Assembly (NCBI RefSeq): GCF_947494015.1
Contig: NZ_CANLTL010000013.1
Location: forward strand, 1-64,000
DNA length: 64,000 nucleotides
Direction: 5' to 3'
Source: an uncultured Cellulomonas sp.
GTDB taxonomy: Bacteria; Actinomycetota; Actinomycetes; Actinomycetales; Cellulomonadaceae
Position 1 is the stretch's first letter. Each line of letters begins with the position of its first letter. Shown piece by piece: positions 54,174 to 64,000 of this stretch. A program made the position numbers and the translations under genes. The notes beneath the pieces are model-generated. The model was not told the DNA's origin. It did no database searches and saw only the letters and a program-made list of their open reading frames with translations.

Positions 54174-55697
54174 TCACGCCGCTGCGGCGCCCGCTCTGCG
54201 CTGCGCCGTCCGACGTTCCGCCTCGAGTGCGATCCCGCGTTGCATCCCGCCGAAGACCACGCCGTGGAAGGGGGCGACCGACCACCAGTACAGCTGCCCG
54301 ACCAGCCCGTGCGGGTGGAACACCGCACGCTGGGAGAACACCGGGGCGTCGCGCGACCCCTCCACCCGCAGCTCCAACCACGCCAGCCCGGGCAGCCGCA
54401 TCTCGGCGCGCAGCCGCAGCAGCCGGCCCGGCTCGATCTCCTCCACGCGCCAGAAGTCGACGGCGTCGTCCACGGCGAGCCGCTGGGGGTCACGCCGGCC
54501 GCGGCGCAGGCCCGGCCCGCCGGACAGTCGGTCGAGCAGTCCGCGGACCCGCCACGCGAGCGCCCACGAGTACCAGCCGCGGTCGCCGCCGACGCTCTCC
54601 AGCACCGTCCACAGGTCCTCGGGGTCTGCTCGGACGGGTGTCGTGCGCTCGTCGACGTACAGCGACCCGCCCGCCCAGTCCGGGTCGGTGGGCAGCGGGT
54701 CGCTGGGAGCGCCCGCGACGGACGCCGACGACCACCGCGTCACGACGTCGGCCTCGTGGATGCGGGCCAGGGCGAGTCGCACGGCGTCGTCGAACGAGAC
54801 CAGCCCACCGGGCGGGTCGGGGACGTACCGGGCGATGTCGTGCTCGTCGCACACCACCTCGTGCACGAGGGACTCCACGAGCGGCCGGGCCAGCCCCGAC
54901 GGCACCGGGGTCACCAGCCCCACCCACAGGCTGGACAGCCGCGGCGACAGGACCGGCACGGCGACGATGACGCGCCGCGGCAGCCCGGCCACGCGCGCGT
55001 ACCGCTGCATCATGTCGCGGTAGGTGAGCACCTCCGGACCGCCGATGTCGAAGGACCGGTTGACGTCGCCGGGCAGCCGCGCGGCGCCGACGAGGTACCG
55101 CAGTACGTCCCGGATCGCGATCGGCTGGATCCGGTTCTCGACCCAGCGCGGTGTCGTCATCGCCGGCAGCCGCTCGGTGAGGTACCGCATCATCTCGAAC
55201 GACGCCGACCCGGACCCGAGGATCACCGCCGCGCGCAGCACCGCCGTCGGCACCCCGGAGGCCAGCAGGATCTCCCCGACCTCCTTGCGCGACTCCAGGT
55301 GCGGCGACAGCGCCTCGCCCTCGGGGTACAGCCCGCCGAGGTAGACGATCCGCCCCACACCGGCCTCCCGCGCCGCCTGCGCGAACGTCAGCGCCGTCCG
55401 GCGGTCGCGGGCCTCGAACCGTCGCCCCGACCCCAGGGAGTGCACCAGGTAGTAGGCGACGTCGACCCCGGTCAGCGCGGCGCGGATCTGCTCGGCGTCG
55501 CCGGCGTCCGCCTGCACGACGTCGACCTCGTCGTGCCATGGGCGCCCGCGCAGCCGCCCGGGGTTGCGGGCCAGCGCCCGCACGTGGTGGCCGGCGGCGA
55601 GCAGCTCGGGGACCAGGCGCCCCCCGACGTAGCCGGTGACCCCGGTCACGGCCACGGTGAGCGGCCCAGCAGAAGTCGGTGTCCCGGTGTCAGTCAC
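54174..55697 (-). CDS. NAD(P)-binding SDR protein with DUF2867 domain
   Basis: A 507-residue two-domain protein. The atypical SDR part (1-290) has [20 protein letters not shown] for NAD(P), the complex-I NDUFA9-like VAYYLVHSLGSG and RIVYLGGLYPEGE, and RYLVGAARLPGDVNRSFDIG. The C-terminal DUF2867 part (about 320-500) contains WTVLESVGGDRGWYSWALAW and DAVDFWRVEEIEPGRLLRLR. Function is unknown; related proteins are called oxidoreductases or epimerase-like. ATG 55697 overlaps the topoisomerase gene by eight bases, so the two are co-transcribed. Confidence 0.85.
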   Translation of the reverse strand: MTDTGTPTSAGPLTVAVTGVTGYVGGRLVPELLAAGHHVRALARNPGRLRGRPWHDEVDVVQADAGDAEQIRAALTGVDVAYYLVHSLGSGRRFEARDRRTALTFAQAAREAGVGRIVYLGGLYPEGEALSPHLESRKEVGEILLASGVPTAVLRAAVILGSGSASFEMMRYLTERLPAMTTPRWVENRIQPIAIRDVLRYLVGAARLPGDVNRSFDIGGPEVLTYRDMMQRYARVAGLPRRVIVAVPVLSPRLSSLWVGLVTPVPSGLARPLVESLVHEVVCDEHDIARYVPDPPGGLVSFDDAVRLALARIHEADVVTRWSSASVAGAPSDPLPTDPDWAGGSLYVDERTTPVRADPEDLWTVLESVGGDRGWYSWALAWRVRGLLDRLSGGPGLRRGRRDPQRLAVDDAVDFWRVEEIEPGRLLRLRAEMRLPGLAWLELRVEGSRDAPVFSQRAVFHPHGLVGQLYWWSVAPFHGVVFGGMQRGIALEAERRTAQRRAGAAAA

Positions 55698-56670
55698 TCA
55701 GCAGCTCCAGTACCGCTCGCTCGGCCTCGTCCCGTGAGCGGGTCCGGCCGATGGACTCCCCACGCTCCCACAGGTCCACCAGCCGGGGGTCGATGTACGA
55801 CGCCCGGCAGACGGCCGGGGTGTTGCCGAGCGCCTCGCTCACGTCCCGCACCACCCCGGTGACCACCTTGCGGCGCGCGCGGTCCGACGTCGGCGGAGCA
55901 CCGGCGTCCGCCAGGCCACGGGCGGCGAGCACGGTGGCGTGCCAGGTCCGGAAGTCCTTGGGGCTCGCGTCGTGACCCAGCACGTCCTTGACGTACGCCG
56001 TCACGTCGGCGCTCGAGATGTCGTACCAGGTACGCCCGTCGCGCCACGCGAGCAGCTCCTCACCGCCCCCCGTGCGCCGCCGCAGCGACGTCACCAGCCG
56101 TGCGACGTCGGGCTCGGCGACGACGACGTCGCGCACCTGCCCGGACTTGGCGGGGTACAGGAACCGCACCGTCCGGTCGCCGCGCACCTGCACGTGCTCG
56201 CGGCGCAGGGTCGCCAGCCCGTACGAGCCGTTGGTCCGCGCGTAGGTCTCGTTGCCCGCGCGGAAGTACGCCAGGTCGAGCAGCCGGAACGCCAGCGCCA
56301 GTGCGCGGCTGCGCGGCCACCCGGTCTGGTCCAGGTCCGCCTCGACCTGCTTGCGCGCGTCGGGCAGCCGGCGGGCGATCTCCAGCACGTGGTCGTGCTT
56401 CGCGCGGTCACGCCGCAGCCGCCACTGCGCGTGGTAGAGGTACTGGCGCCGGCCGGCGGCGTCGACGCCGGCGGCCTGGATGTGGCCGCCCGGCCACGGG
56501 CAGATCCACACGTCCTGCCAGGCCGGCGGGATCGCCAGCGACGAGATCCGCCCGATGGCCTCCGGGTCGGTCAGCCGGGTGCGGTCGGTGTCGAGGTAGA
56601 CGAAGCCGTCCCCGGCGCGGGTACGGGTCCAGCCGGGGGAGTCGATCCGGACCCGGCGCAGGCGTGGCAT
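55690..56670 (-). CDS. DNA topoisomerase IB
   Basis: A 326-residue eukaryotic/poxvirus-type topoisomerase I, which relaxes supercoils through a 3'-phosphotyrosyl link. The N-terminal domain has GFVYLDTDRTRLTDPEAIGR and SLAIPPAWQDVWIC. The catalytic domain has ARTNGSYGLATLRREHV, the Arg/His block KDFRTWHATVLAARGL and the nucleophile Tyr in NTPAVCRASYIDPRLVDLW. Length is usual for bacterial TopIB. It is the first gene of a two-gene unit with the SDR protein. Confidence 0.93.
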   Translation of the reverse strand: MPRLRRVRIDSPGWTRTRAGDGFVYLDTDRTRLTDPEAIGRISSLAIPPAWQDVWICPWPGGHIQAAGVDAAGRRQYLYHAQWRLRRDRAKHDHVLEIARRLPDARKQVEADLDQTGWPRSRALALAFRLLDLAYFRAGNETYARTNGSYGLATLRREHVQVRGDRTVRFLYPAKSGQVRDVVVAEPDVARLVTSLRRRTGGGEELLAWRDGRTWYDISSADVTAYVKDVLGHDASPKDFRTWHATVLAARGLADAGAPPTSDRARRKVVTGVVRDVSEALGNTPAVCRASYIDPRLVDLWERGESIGRTRSRDEAERAVLELLSD

Positions 56671-56715
56671 GGCGTGAGTCTGACCCGCGCGGGGCGGCGG
56701 CGCGCGGCGAGGACG

Positions 56716-57654
56716 TCAGTCCGGGAGTCGCACCATGCCCTCCTGGGCGATGCTCGCCACCAGGTCGCCGTCCTGCGCGTACACCTTCGCGGCCGTCAGT
56801 CCGCGGCCGCCCTGCGCGCTGGGGGACGACTGCACGTACAGCAGCCACTCGTCGACGCGTGCGGGCCGGTGCCACCACATCGCGTGGTCGAGGCTCGCCA
56901 TCGACAGCCCGGGGGAGATCCAGCTGTGCCCGTGCCGGCGCAGCACCGGCTCGAGCATGACCTGGTCGCAGGCGTACGCCATCAGCGCCCGCTGCAGCAG
57001 GGCGTCGTCGGGCACCGGGGTGCGTGCCCGGACCCAGACCATCTGCCGGTCGGTGGCCGCCGGCCCCGGGCCGAGGAAGATCGACGAGTCCACGTGGCGC
57101 AGGTCGAAGGCCGCCGACTCGGTGAAGAACGCTGCCATGGGGTGGTCGATGGGGCGCAGCAGGTCCAGCGCGCTGACCACCTCGTCCGGGGGTGGCGCGT
57201 CCGGCATCGCGTCGGCGTGGTCCAGGCCGGGCTGCTCCTCCTGGAACGACGTGATCATCGACAGGATCGGCTGGCCGCCCTGGAGCGCGTGCGTGCGACG
57301 GGCGCTGAACGACCGCCCGTCCCGCATCCGCTCGACGGCGAAGGTGATGGGCTGCCGGACGTCGCCCGGCCGCAGGAAGTACCCGTGCAGCGAGTGCGGC
57401 AACCTCCCGTCCGGCACGGTGCGCCCCGCCGCCACGAGCGCCTGGGCGAGCACCTGACCGCCGAAGACCCGGCCCAGCGGGCGCGGCAGGCTCGGGCCGA
57501 CGAACTCGTCGTCGCCGACGGGCTCGAGCGTCAGCGCAGCGAGCACGCGGCTCATCGCGTCGGAGGTGCCGTCGCCGTGCTCGCCGGCGCGTGCGGCGTC
57601 GGGCGTGCTGTCGGAGGCGTCGGTGGAGCGCTCGGCGGGCGTCGGTGCGGTCAT
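56716..57654 (-). CDS. tesB: Acyl-CoA thioesterase II
   Basis: A 312-residue double-hotdog thioesterase. ATG 57654 (MTAPTPAERSTDASD) is chosen; the open frame continues upstream without coding character. Typical TesB blocks are RVFGGQVLAQALVAAGRTVP, LHGYFLRPGDVRQPITFAVE, ARRTHALQGGQPILSM and SLDHAMWWHRPARVDEWLLY. The Asp in LDHAMW and a downstream Gln/Thr form the catalytic set. It cleaves medium and long acyl-CoA in the cytosol. The first 40 residues are an Asp/Ser-rich extension absent from most relatives. Confidence 0.88.
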   Translation of the reverse strand: MTAPTPAERSTDASDSTPDAARAGEHGDGTSDAMSRVLAALTLEPVGDDEFVGPSLPRPLGRVFGGQVLAQALVAAGRTVPDGRLPHSLHGYFLRPGDVRQPITFAVERMRDGRSFSARRTHALQGGQPILSMITSFQEEQPGLDHADAMPDAPPPDEVVSALDLLRPIDHPMAAFFTESAAFDLRHVDSSIFLGPGPAATDRQMVWVRARTPVPDDALLQRALMAYACDQVMLEPVLRRHGHSWISPGLSMASLDHAMWWHRPARVDEWLLYVQSSPSAQGGRGLTAAKVYAQDGDLVASIAQEGMVRLPD

Positions 57655-57728
57655 GCCGTCCACCCTCGTGGCCGGGGACGTCCGGCGCCAACGCGCCACA
57701 CCGCACGTGAGGCCCGACACAGCGGGCA

Positions 57729-57784
57729 CCCAGCAGGCCCGACCCAGCAGGCCCGACCCAGCGGGCCCGACCCAGCAGGCCCGA
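57729..57784. repeat. 14-bp tandem repeat, four copies
   Basis: The unit CCCAGCAGGCCCGA occurs four times in a row, the third copy with one change (agcggg). It lies upstream of the thioesterase gene in the 207-bp space to the globin gene. It looks like simple slippage, but its position could influence the thioesterase promoter. Confidence 0.8.
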
Positions 57785-57861
57785 CGACAGCGCGCCCACG
57801 GGTCAGCACCGCGCGCGGCGTCACGGCTCGCCGGTGCGGAGAGGCCCGGCGCCGGGCGGTG

Positions 57862-58257
57862 TCAGTCGTCGAACGTGTTGAGCAGCGAGTGGGCCGCGCG
57901 CTCGAGGTAGTCCCACAGCTGCGCCTCGTGCAGCGGGGCGAGCCCGAGCGAACCGACCGCGGCGCGCATGTGCGTCAGCCACCGGTCGCGGGCGTCGGGG
58001 TTCACCTTGTACGGGGCGTGCCGCATGCGCAGCCGCGGGTGCCCACGCTGCTCGGAGTACGTGGTGGGCCCGCCCCAGTACTGCTCGAGGAACATCGTGA
58101 GCCGGACCCGCGCAGCCGCGTGATCCGCCTCGGGGTACATCGGCCGGAGCACGTCGTCGGTCGCGATCCCGTCGTAGAACCGGTCGACGAGCCGGACGAA
58201 CGTCTCGTGCCCGCCGATGGCGGCGTAGAAGGTCCCGGCCCGGTCGGTGGCGTCCAC
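57862..58257 (-). CDS. glbO: Group II truncated hemoglobin
   Basis: A 131-residue 2-on-2 globin beginning at GTG 58257. It has [40 protein letters not shown] and [20 protein letters not shown]. The last block contains the proximal His F8 (LRMRH) and the GGP loop. TyrCD1 is Y in DVLRPMYPE and TrpG8 is in [11 protein letters not shown]. The end is [16 protein letters not shown]. It binds oxygen or NO at haem; detoxification or peroxide chemistry is usual. It is transcribed away from ptsH. Confidence 0.9.
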   Translation of the reverse strand: MDATDRAGTFYAAIGGHETFVRLVDRFYDGIATDDVLRPMYPEADHAAARVRLTMFLEQYWGGPTTYSEQRGHPRLRMRHAPYKVNPDARDRWLTHMRAAVGSLGLAPLHEAQLWDYLERAAHSLLNTFDD

Positions 58258-58298
58258 CCGACCATTGTCCCACCCGCCGCGCCGCCTGAGCCCTATGG

Positions 58299-58310
58299 TG
58301 GTCTGGACCA
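58299..58310. promoter_or_regulatory. DasR-type operator (dre) upstream of ptsH
   Basis: TGGTCTGGACCA is an 11- or 12-base match to the DasR-responsive element TGGTCTAGACCA and is a perfect TGGTC-N2-GACCA palindrome. It sits 39 bp before the ptsH start. A HutC/DasR-type regulator is encoded at 62056, and a poorer copy of the site lies before the EIIC gene, so one regulator probably controls the PTS locus. Confidence 0.7.
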
Positions 58311-58348
58311 GTGCGACCTCGCACAGCACCGAAGCAGCGGAGGTAGTC

Positions 58349-58612
58349 GTGCCCCAGCGTCGAGTCACCGTGGCCATCCCCGAGGGGCTGCACGCCCGCC
58401 CCGCGGCCCTGTTCGTGAAGCTGGCCGGTGAGCAGCCCGCCGCCGTGACGATCGCCAAGGACGGGGGCGACCCGGTCGCGGCGAGCAGCATCCTCGCCGT
58501 CATGACGCTCGGTGCGGGCGCCGGCGACGACGTCGTGCTGGCCGCGGACGGGGACGGTGCCGAGGACTCCCTGGACGCGCTCGAGCAGTACCTGACCACC
58601 GCGGAGCACTGA
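58349..58612 (+). CDS. ptsH: Phosphocarrier protein HPr
   Basis: An 87-residue HPr. GTG 58349 follows GGAGG at six bases. The phosphorylated histidine is His15 in [12 protein letters not shown], and the regulatory serine position is occupied by Ser46 in [12 protein letters not shown]. It receives phosphate from EI and passes it to EIIA. It is transcribed towards ptsI, and only twelve bases separate the two stop codons. A DasR-like site lies directly upstream. Confidence 0.95.
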   Translation: MPQRRVTVAIPEGLHARPAALFVKLAGEQPAAVTIAKDGGDPVAASSILAVMTLGAGAGDDVVLAADGDGAEDSLDALEQYLTTAEH

Positions 58613-58624
58613 GCCCGGCCGGGA

Positions 58625-60316
58625 CTACAGGCCCAGCTCCTCCAGGACGGGCAGCGCCGCGCGGATCTCGGCCCGCGCGGCGTCCGCCGTCTCGGCGACC
58701 AGCGCCCGCTCCGCGAGTCGACGGCACTCGTCGCGGGTGACCGACGCGAGCACCGCGGCGACGTCGGGCAGGGCACGCGGGCTCATCGACAGGGTCGCGA
58801 CGCCGAGCCCGACGAGCACCACGGCGAGTGCCGGGTCGGCCGCGGCCTCCCCGCAGACGCCCACCGGCCGGCCCTGCTGCGCGCCGCCGCGGCAGGTGGC
58901 CGCGATGAGCTGCAGCACCGCGGGCTGCCACGACGTGGACAGCCCGGCGAGCGAGCCCAGCAGGCGGTCGGACGCCATCGCGTACTGGGTGAGGTCGTTG
59001 GTGCCGATGCTGGCGAAGGCGGCGCGCGCCAGGATCGGCCCGGCCAGCAGAGCGGCGCTGGGGACCTCCACCATGACGCCCGCCGTGGGCAGGCCGTGGG
59101 CGGTGCAGCGGGCGACGAAGTCCTCGGTCTCCTCGACGGTGGCGACCATGGGCGCCATCACCCACGTCTCGGCGTGCTCCGCGGCGGCGGCCTGCGCGAT
59201 GGCGGTGAGCTGGTCCTCGAGCACCTGTGCGTCGCGCGTCGCGGTCCGCAGGCCGCGCACGCCCAGGGCCGGGTTCGGCTCGTCGGTCGCCGTCAGGAAC
59301 GGCAGCGGCTTGTCCGCCCCCGCGTCGAGCGTGCGCACCACGACCTTCTTGCCGGCGAACGCCGCGAGCACCCGGCGGTAGGCCGCCACCTGCTCCTCGA
59401 CCGTCGGGGCCTGCTTGCGGTCCAGGAAGCAGAACTCGGTGCGGAACAGGCCCACGCCCTCGGCGCCGGCGTCCGCCGCCGGCTGGGCGCCGTCCGGGTT
59501 GCCGACGTTGGCGAGCAGCGGCACGGGGTGGCCGTCCCGCGTGCGGCCGTGGCCGTCGAAGGTACGGACCTGCGCGGCCAGCTCCTGCGCGCGGGCCACC
59601 TGCTCCTCGCTCGGGTCAGGCACGACCTCGCCCTTGCCGCCGTCCACCAGGACCGGGGCGTCGTCGTGCAGGTCGACCGCCCCGGCCGCGCCGACCACGG
59701 CCGGGATGCCCAGCGCGCGGGCGAGGATCGCCGTGTGCGACGTCGGACCACCCTCGCTGGTGACGATCGCCAGCACCCGGTCGGGGTCCAGGGTGGCGGT
59801 GTCCGCGGGAGCCAGGTCGCGTGCCACGAGCACGAAGGGATGGCCCGGGTCAGGGACGCCGGGCGCGGGGCGGCCGGTGAGCGCCGCCACGACCCGGTCG
59901 CGGACGTCGGCGACGTCGCGGGTCCGCTCGGCCATGTACCCGCCGAGCGCGGCGAGCTGGTCGATCACCTGGCCGGCCGCTTCCCACACCGCCCGCGCGG
60001 GCGTGAGGTCGCCGGACCGGACGAGGTCCTGAGCGGTCGACACGAGCGTCGGGTCGGCGGCCATCATCGCGGTCGTCTCGAGCACCTCGCGGCTCGTCCC
60101 GACGGCCCCCTGCGCTGACCGCTCCAGCCCCTCGCGGACCCGCTCGGCGGCCGCGGCGATCTGCGCCGCGGCGTCGTCGTCCGACAGGCCGGGACCGCGA
60201 CGGGTCCCCGACGGCTCCGGCACGGGCGGCGGCATCCGCAGGACCGTGCCGACCGCGCGACCGGGGCTGACGCCGATCCCGCGGATGGCCTGGTGGGAGG
60301 TGCCGGTCGGGCTCAT
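58625..60316 (-). CDS. ptsI: PTS enzyme I
   Basis: A 563-residue phosphoenolpyruvate-protein phosphotransferase, the first step of sugar uptake by the PTS. The phosphorylated histidine is in [20 protein letters not shown]. The PEP-binding barrel has [33 protein letters not shown] and the signature [37 protein letters not shown] includes the catalytic Cys. ATG 60316 is preceded by GAGGA. It lies 85 bases downstream of the EIIC gene on the same strand, so the two are probably co-transcribed. Confidence 0.95.
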   Translation of the reverse strand: MSPTGTSHQAIRGIGVSPGRAVGTVLRMPPPVPEPSGTRRGPGLSDDDAAAQIAAAAERVREGLERSAQGAVGTSREVLETTAMMAADPTLVSTAQDLVRSGDLTPARAVWEAAGQVIDQLAALGGYMAERTRDVADVRDRVVAALTGRPAPGVPDPGHPFVLVARDLAPADTATLDPDRVLAIVTSEGGPTSHTAILARALGIPAVVGAAGAVDLHDDAPVLVDGGKGEVVPDPSEEQVARAQELAAQVRTFDGHGRTRDGHPVPLLANVGNPDGAQPAADAGAEGVGLFRTEFCFLDRKQAPTVEEQVAAYRRVLAAFAGKKVVVRTLDAGADKPLPFLTATDEPNPALGVRGLRTATRDAQVLEDQLTAIAQAAAAEHAETWVMAPMVATVEETEDFVARCTAHGLPTAGVMVEVPSAALLAGPILARAAFASIGTNDLTQYAMASDRLLGSLAGLSTSWQPAVLQLIAATCRGGAQQGRPVGVCGEAAADPALAVVLVGLGVATLSMSPRALPDVAAVLASVTRDECRRLAERALVAETADAARAEIRAALPVLEELGL

Positions 60317-60401
60317 GGGTGTCCGTCCTCGTCGTCGGTGCCGTGATGCCGTGCGTACCGTGCGTGCCGTCGGTGCCGTCGGTGCGGCATCGCACCGGGG
60401 C

Positions 60402-61736
<1,335 letters not shown>

Positions 61737-61826
61737 GCGCGCACTCCCTGTCGTGGACGGGCGCACGTGCGGTGCTCGCCCCCGCACGCGAGCGGTCCGG
61801 ACCGAGCGCCGCACGAGCACCGCTAG

Positions 61827-61838
61827 ATGTCTGGACCA
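61827..61838. promoter_or_regulatory. DasR-like operator between EIIC and GntR genes
   Basis: ATGTCTGGACCA matches the palindrome before ptsH at 10 of 12 positions. It lies 91 bp before the EIIC start, in the 319-bp divergent space 61737-62055. The same space also holds the palindrome CACCATGGTG (61847-61856), but no gene that I can support. Divergent placement would let one regulator act on the EIIC-ptsI unit and on its own gene. Confidence 0.5.
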
Positions 61839-62055
61839 GCCGCGTTCACCATGGTGGAATGGCGCGGCTGGTGTCAAGGATCACACTCCGGCCGGCGCAG
61901 CCGGTCGGGCCCGGCTCGGCTCGGCCCGGCCGCGGGCCGGGCTCGGCCCCGGTGCGGGCCGCCTGCCGCCCGGCTGTGCGCCGGCGCCGACCGACGGAGC
62001 CGGACGGAGCCGGCGCACGGAGCACGAGACACGGGGTGGCGAGGGGGTGGCACGG

Positions 62056-62892
62056 GTGCGTCCGTCGGTCCTGAAGTACGTGCGTGTCCGGGACTACCTG
62101 CGGTCCCTGGTCACCCACGAGCTGCGGGTCGGTGACGCCATCCCGTCCGAGCGGCTGCTCTGCGAGCGGTTCGGCGTCTCCCGGATGACCGTCCGCCAGG
62201 CCGTCGACGCCCTCGTGGTCGAGGGTCTGCTCGAGCGCGAGCAGGGTCGCGGCACGTTCGTCGCACCGGCCAAGGTGGACCTGCAGGTCCGGCTGTCGTC
62301 GTTCGGCGAGGAGATGGCACGGCGCGGCATGGTCGCCTCGTCGCGGGTCATCGCCGCCGAGGAGGTGCCGGCCACGCCCGACGTCGCCGACGCGCTGGAG
62401 CTGGTCCCCGGCGACCCCGTGCACCACCTGCACCGGGTGCGGTACGCCGACGGGGAGCCGATGGCCATCGAGCAGTCCTGGGTGCCGAGGCTGCTGGTGC
62501 CGGGTCTGTTCGACCACGGGCCGCCGACGAGCGTCTACGGCGAGCTGCGCGCCGTCGGGCTCGACCCGGACTGGGGTGAGGACACGGTGGCCGCCTCCGA
62601 GATCGACGCACCGGGCGCTGCCATGCTGGGACTGCGGGCGGGAGCAGCGGTGCTCCGGCTGGCACGGCGGACGTTCGCCGGGCAGACGGCGTGCGTCTAC
62701 TCGCGGTCCTCCTACCGGGCGGACCGGTACGAGCTGTGGGTCCCGCTGCGGGCGCCCCGGCGCCCGCTGACCCCGCGGACGGACAGGGCGGTCGAGGACG
62801 GAGCGCCCCACGACGCAGCGCTCGCCGACACAGCGCTCACCGACACAGCGCTCACCGACACAACGCGCGACATGACGGAGGGCCGGCGATGA
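62056..62892 (+). CDS. GntR-family (HutC/DasR-type) regulator
   Basis: A 278-residue repressor. GTG 62056 is preferred over GTG 62047 because GAGGGG (62041-62046) is then nine bases upstream. The wHTH (about 1-75) has SERLLCERFGVSRMTVRQAV and DALVVEGLLEREQGRGTFVA. The UTRA effector domain (90-250) has VQVRLSSFGEEMARRGM, DPVHHLHRVRYADGEPMAIE and YSRSSYRADRYELWVPL. This layout is shared with DasR, which senses GlcN-6-P or GlcNAc-6-P. The C-terminal tail has short DTALTD repeats. It overlaps the EIIB gene by four bases, linking regulator and transporter. Confidence 0.9.
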   Translation: MRPSVLKYVRVRDYLRSLVTHELRVGDAIPSERLLCERFGVSRMTVRQAVDALVVEGLLEREQGRGTFVAPAKVDLQVRLSSFGEEMARRGMVASSRVIAAEEVPATPDVADALELVPGDPVHHLHRVRYADGEPMAIEQSWVPRLLVPGLFDHGPPTSVYGELRAVGLDPDWGEDTVAASEIDAPGAAMLGLRAGAAVLRLARRTFAGQTACVYSRSSYRADRYELWVPLRAPRRPLTPRTDRAVEDGAPHDAALADTALTDTALTDTTRDMTEGRR

Positions 62893-63188
62893 CGCGGGCG
62901 ACACGCGGTGCAGGGCCACGCGGTGCAGGGACACGCGGTGCAGGGACACGCGCCGCAGGGGCACAGGCGAGCAGCATCCTCGCGGCGCTCGGTGGCGTCG
63001 GGAACATCGTCGACATCGAGCCGTGCACCACACGGCTGCGCTCGGAGGTGCGCGACCCTCGGCTGGTCGACACCGCCGCGCTCCGGGCCGCCGGCAGCCA
63101 CGGCGTGATGATCTCCGGGCGCGTGGTGCAGGTCGTCGTCGGGCCCGGGGTGGACGTCCTCGCGACCGATCTCGAGGACCTGATGTGA
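62889..63188 (+). CDS. PTS EIIB, first of two
   Basis: A 99-residue EIIB protein, ATG 62889 overlapping the regulator stop. The phosphorylated cysteine is in NIVDIEPCTTRLRSEV, followed by SHGVMISGRVVQVVVGPGVD. The first 25 residues are an Arg/Gly/Ala-rich extension encoded by three 15-base repeats (GGTGCAGGGACACGC type, 62909-62953), absent from the second EIIB. It may pass phosphate to the separate EIIC, or it may be a divergent copy with another role. Confidence 0.88.
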   Translation: MTRATRGAGPRGAGTRGAGTRAAGAQASSILAALGGVGNIVDIEPCTTRLRSEVRDPRLVDTAALRAAGSHGVMISGRVVQVVVGPGVDVLATDLEDLM

Positions 63189-63240
63189 CTAGTCTGGGCG
63201 GGCGGCCGAGGCGGTCGTCGCCGATCAAGGAGGAGAACCC

Positions 63241-63471
63241 ATGAGCAAGGCAGAGCAGATCCTGGCGGCACTCGGCGGCGACGCGAACGTGCTCGACCTG
63301 GAGCCCTGCATCACGCGCCTGCGCGTCGAGGTCGAGAACCCCGAGCTCGTCGACGAGGCCGGGCTCAAGGCGACCGGCGCCTTCGGCATCGTCCGCTCCG
63401 GCAAGGTCGTCCAGGTCGTCGTCGGCCCCGAGGCGGACACGCTCGCGTCGGACATCGAGGACCTGCGCTGA
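63241..63471 (+). CDS. PTS EIIB, second of two
   Basis: A compact 76-residue EIIB with AAGGAGGAG before ATG 63241. The active cysteine is in NVLDLEPCITRLRVEVENPE, and FGIVRSGKVVQVVVGPEAD follows. It is about half identical to the preceding EIIB but lacks the basic N-terminal extension. Its stop overlaps the EIIA start by one base, so it is the copy most tightly linked to EIIA and probably the main phosphate donor to EIIC. Confidence 0.93.
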   Translation: MSKAEQILAALGGDANVLDLEPCITRLRVEVENPELVDEAGLKATGAFGIVRSGKVVQVVVGPEADTLASDIEDLR

Positions 63472-63935
63472 TGACGTCACCGCTCACCGTGCTGGCGCCC
63501 GTCGCCGGCACGGTGGTGGCGATGGCGGACGTCCCGGACCCCGTGTTCGCCGGTGACCTCGTCGGTCCCGGGCTCGCCGTGGACCCCGCGCGTGACGGGA
63601 CGATGGTCGCGGTCGCGCCGGTCGCGGGCCGGATCGTCAAGCTCCACGCGCACGCCTTCGTCATCCAGGCCGACGAGTCGCGCGCGGCCCTGGTGCACCT
63701 GGGCCTGGACACCGTCCAGCTCGGGGGCGAGGGCTTCACGTTGCACGCCAGCGAGGGCGACACCGTCGCGGCCGGCGACGACGTCGTCAGCTGGGACCCC
63801 GCCCAGGTCGAGGCCGGTGGACGGTCGCCCGTCTGCCCGGTCGTCGCGCTGCAGGGCTCACCCGACGCGCTGACGCCGCTGGCCGCGGTGGGATCGACCG
63901 TGCGGGCGGGCGAGCCCCTGCTCGAGTGGGCCTGA
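63471..63935 (+). CDS. crr: PTS EIIA, glucose family
   Basis: A 154-residue EIIA of the Crr type. It has LAPVAGTVVAMADVPDPVFA at the N-terminus, GRIVKLHAHAFVIQADES (first His) and ALVHLGLDTVQLGGEGF, whose His is phosphorylated by HPr. It passes phosphate to the EIIB encoded just before it. Complete length suggests a functional subunit. The last 65 bases of the window contain only the short repeat GGTCCGCCCGACG and no gene. Confidence 0.93.
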   Translation: MTSPLTVLAPVAGTVVAMADVPDPVFAGDLVGPGLAVDPARDGTMVAVAPVAGRIVKLHAHAFVIQADESRAALVHLGLDTVQLGGEGFTLHASEGDTVAAGDDVVSWDPAQVEAGGRSPVCPVVALQGSPDALTPLAAVGSTVRAGEPLLEWA

Positions 63936-64000
63936 CCCCGGCCCCGTCGCCGGCCGACCATCCCGGTCCGCCCGACGCCGGTCCGCCCGACGTCGGCCGG

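Overview
The window is a very G+C-rich chromosomal segment of an actinobacterium. Its gene content is a good match for a Micrococcales/Cellulomonas-type organism: an LAXTG-anchored surface protein, a FbpABC-type iron uptake operon, a DasR-like GntR regulator with a GlcNAc/glucose PTS, dynamin-like GTPase pairs and EttA. The genus is inferred from gene content and codon use; no rRNA gene is present to confirm it.

1-8565, accessory region. The left end has visibly lower G+C and reads as two tandem integrated elements. The first runs from off-window to about 5116. It carries a truncated XRE regulator, a split NUDIX gene, a 773-residue protein with a zinc ribbon and a possible PD-(D/E)XK nuclease core, and a TIR-like/nucleoside-deoxyribosyltransferase-like protein. 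The second (about 5117-8565) starts at the 3' half of a tRNA (most like tRNA-Lys). A decayed tyrosine integrase and an excisionase-like gene follow. Its cargo is a fascin-like beta-trefoil protein and a two-TM SLATT-like protein. It ends at a 31-bp imperfect copy (28/31) of the tRNA end, exactly 3,400 bp away.

8876-20037, core. A CYTH-CHAD protein and a nucleotidyltransferase/CDP-glycerol transferase pair come first. An apparent iron-regulated unit follows: one protein fusing an adenylation domain, a carrier domain and a membrane acyltransferase-like domain is translationally coupled to a ferric-iron ABC transporter. A phosphopantetheinyl transferase is encoded divergently. A 15/19 match to the DtxR/IdeR iron box lies between the two divergent units.

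20166-30696. This holds a Pro-rich LAXTG surface protein, an FAD disulfide oxidoreductase, an osmolyte-type ABC transporter whose binding protein looks circularly permuted, an ATP-grasp enzyme, tRNA-His, oligoribonuclease, a 41-residue small protein and a PAP2 phosphatase.

30715-39523. An RND exporter is divergent from a MarR regulator. Next come a SpoIIE phosphatase with a fused RsbW-like ATPase and two STAS proteins in one overlapping operon, tRNA-Arg(UCU) and a gamma-glutamyltransferase.

39634-50562. All genes are on the plus strand. Two paralogous dynamin-like GTPase gene pairs flank ssb and ettA. A thioesterase and a family 2 glycosyltransferase follow.

50666-57654. This holds a GGDEF-EAL protein, an APC permease, an SDR/DUF2867 protein, topoisomerase IB and an acyl-CoA thioesterase II.

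57862-64000. A truncated globin precedes a full PTS: HPr, EI, EIIC, two tandem EIIB proteins and EIIA. A HutC/DasR-type GntR regulator sits inside the locus, with DasR-like operators before ptsH and the EIIC gene.
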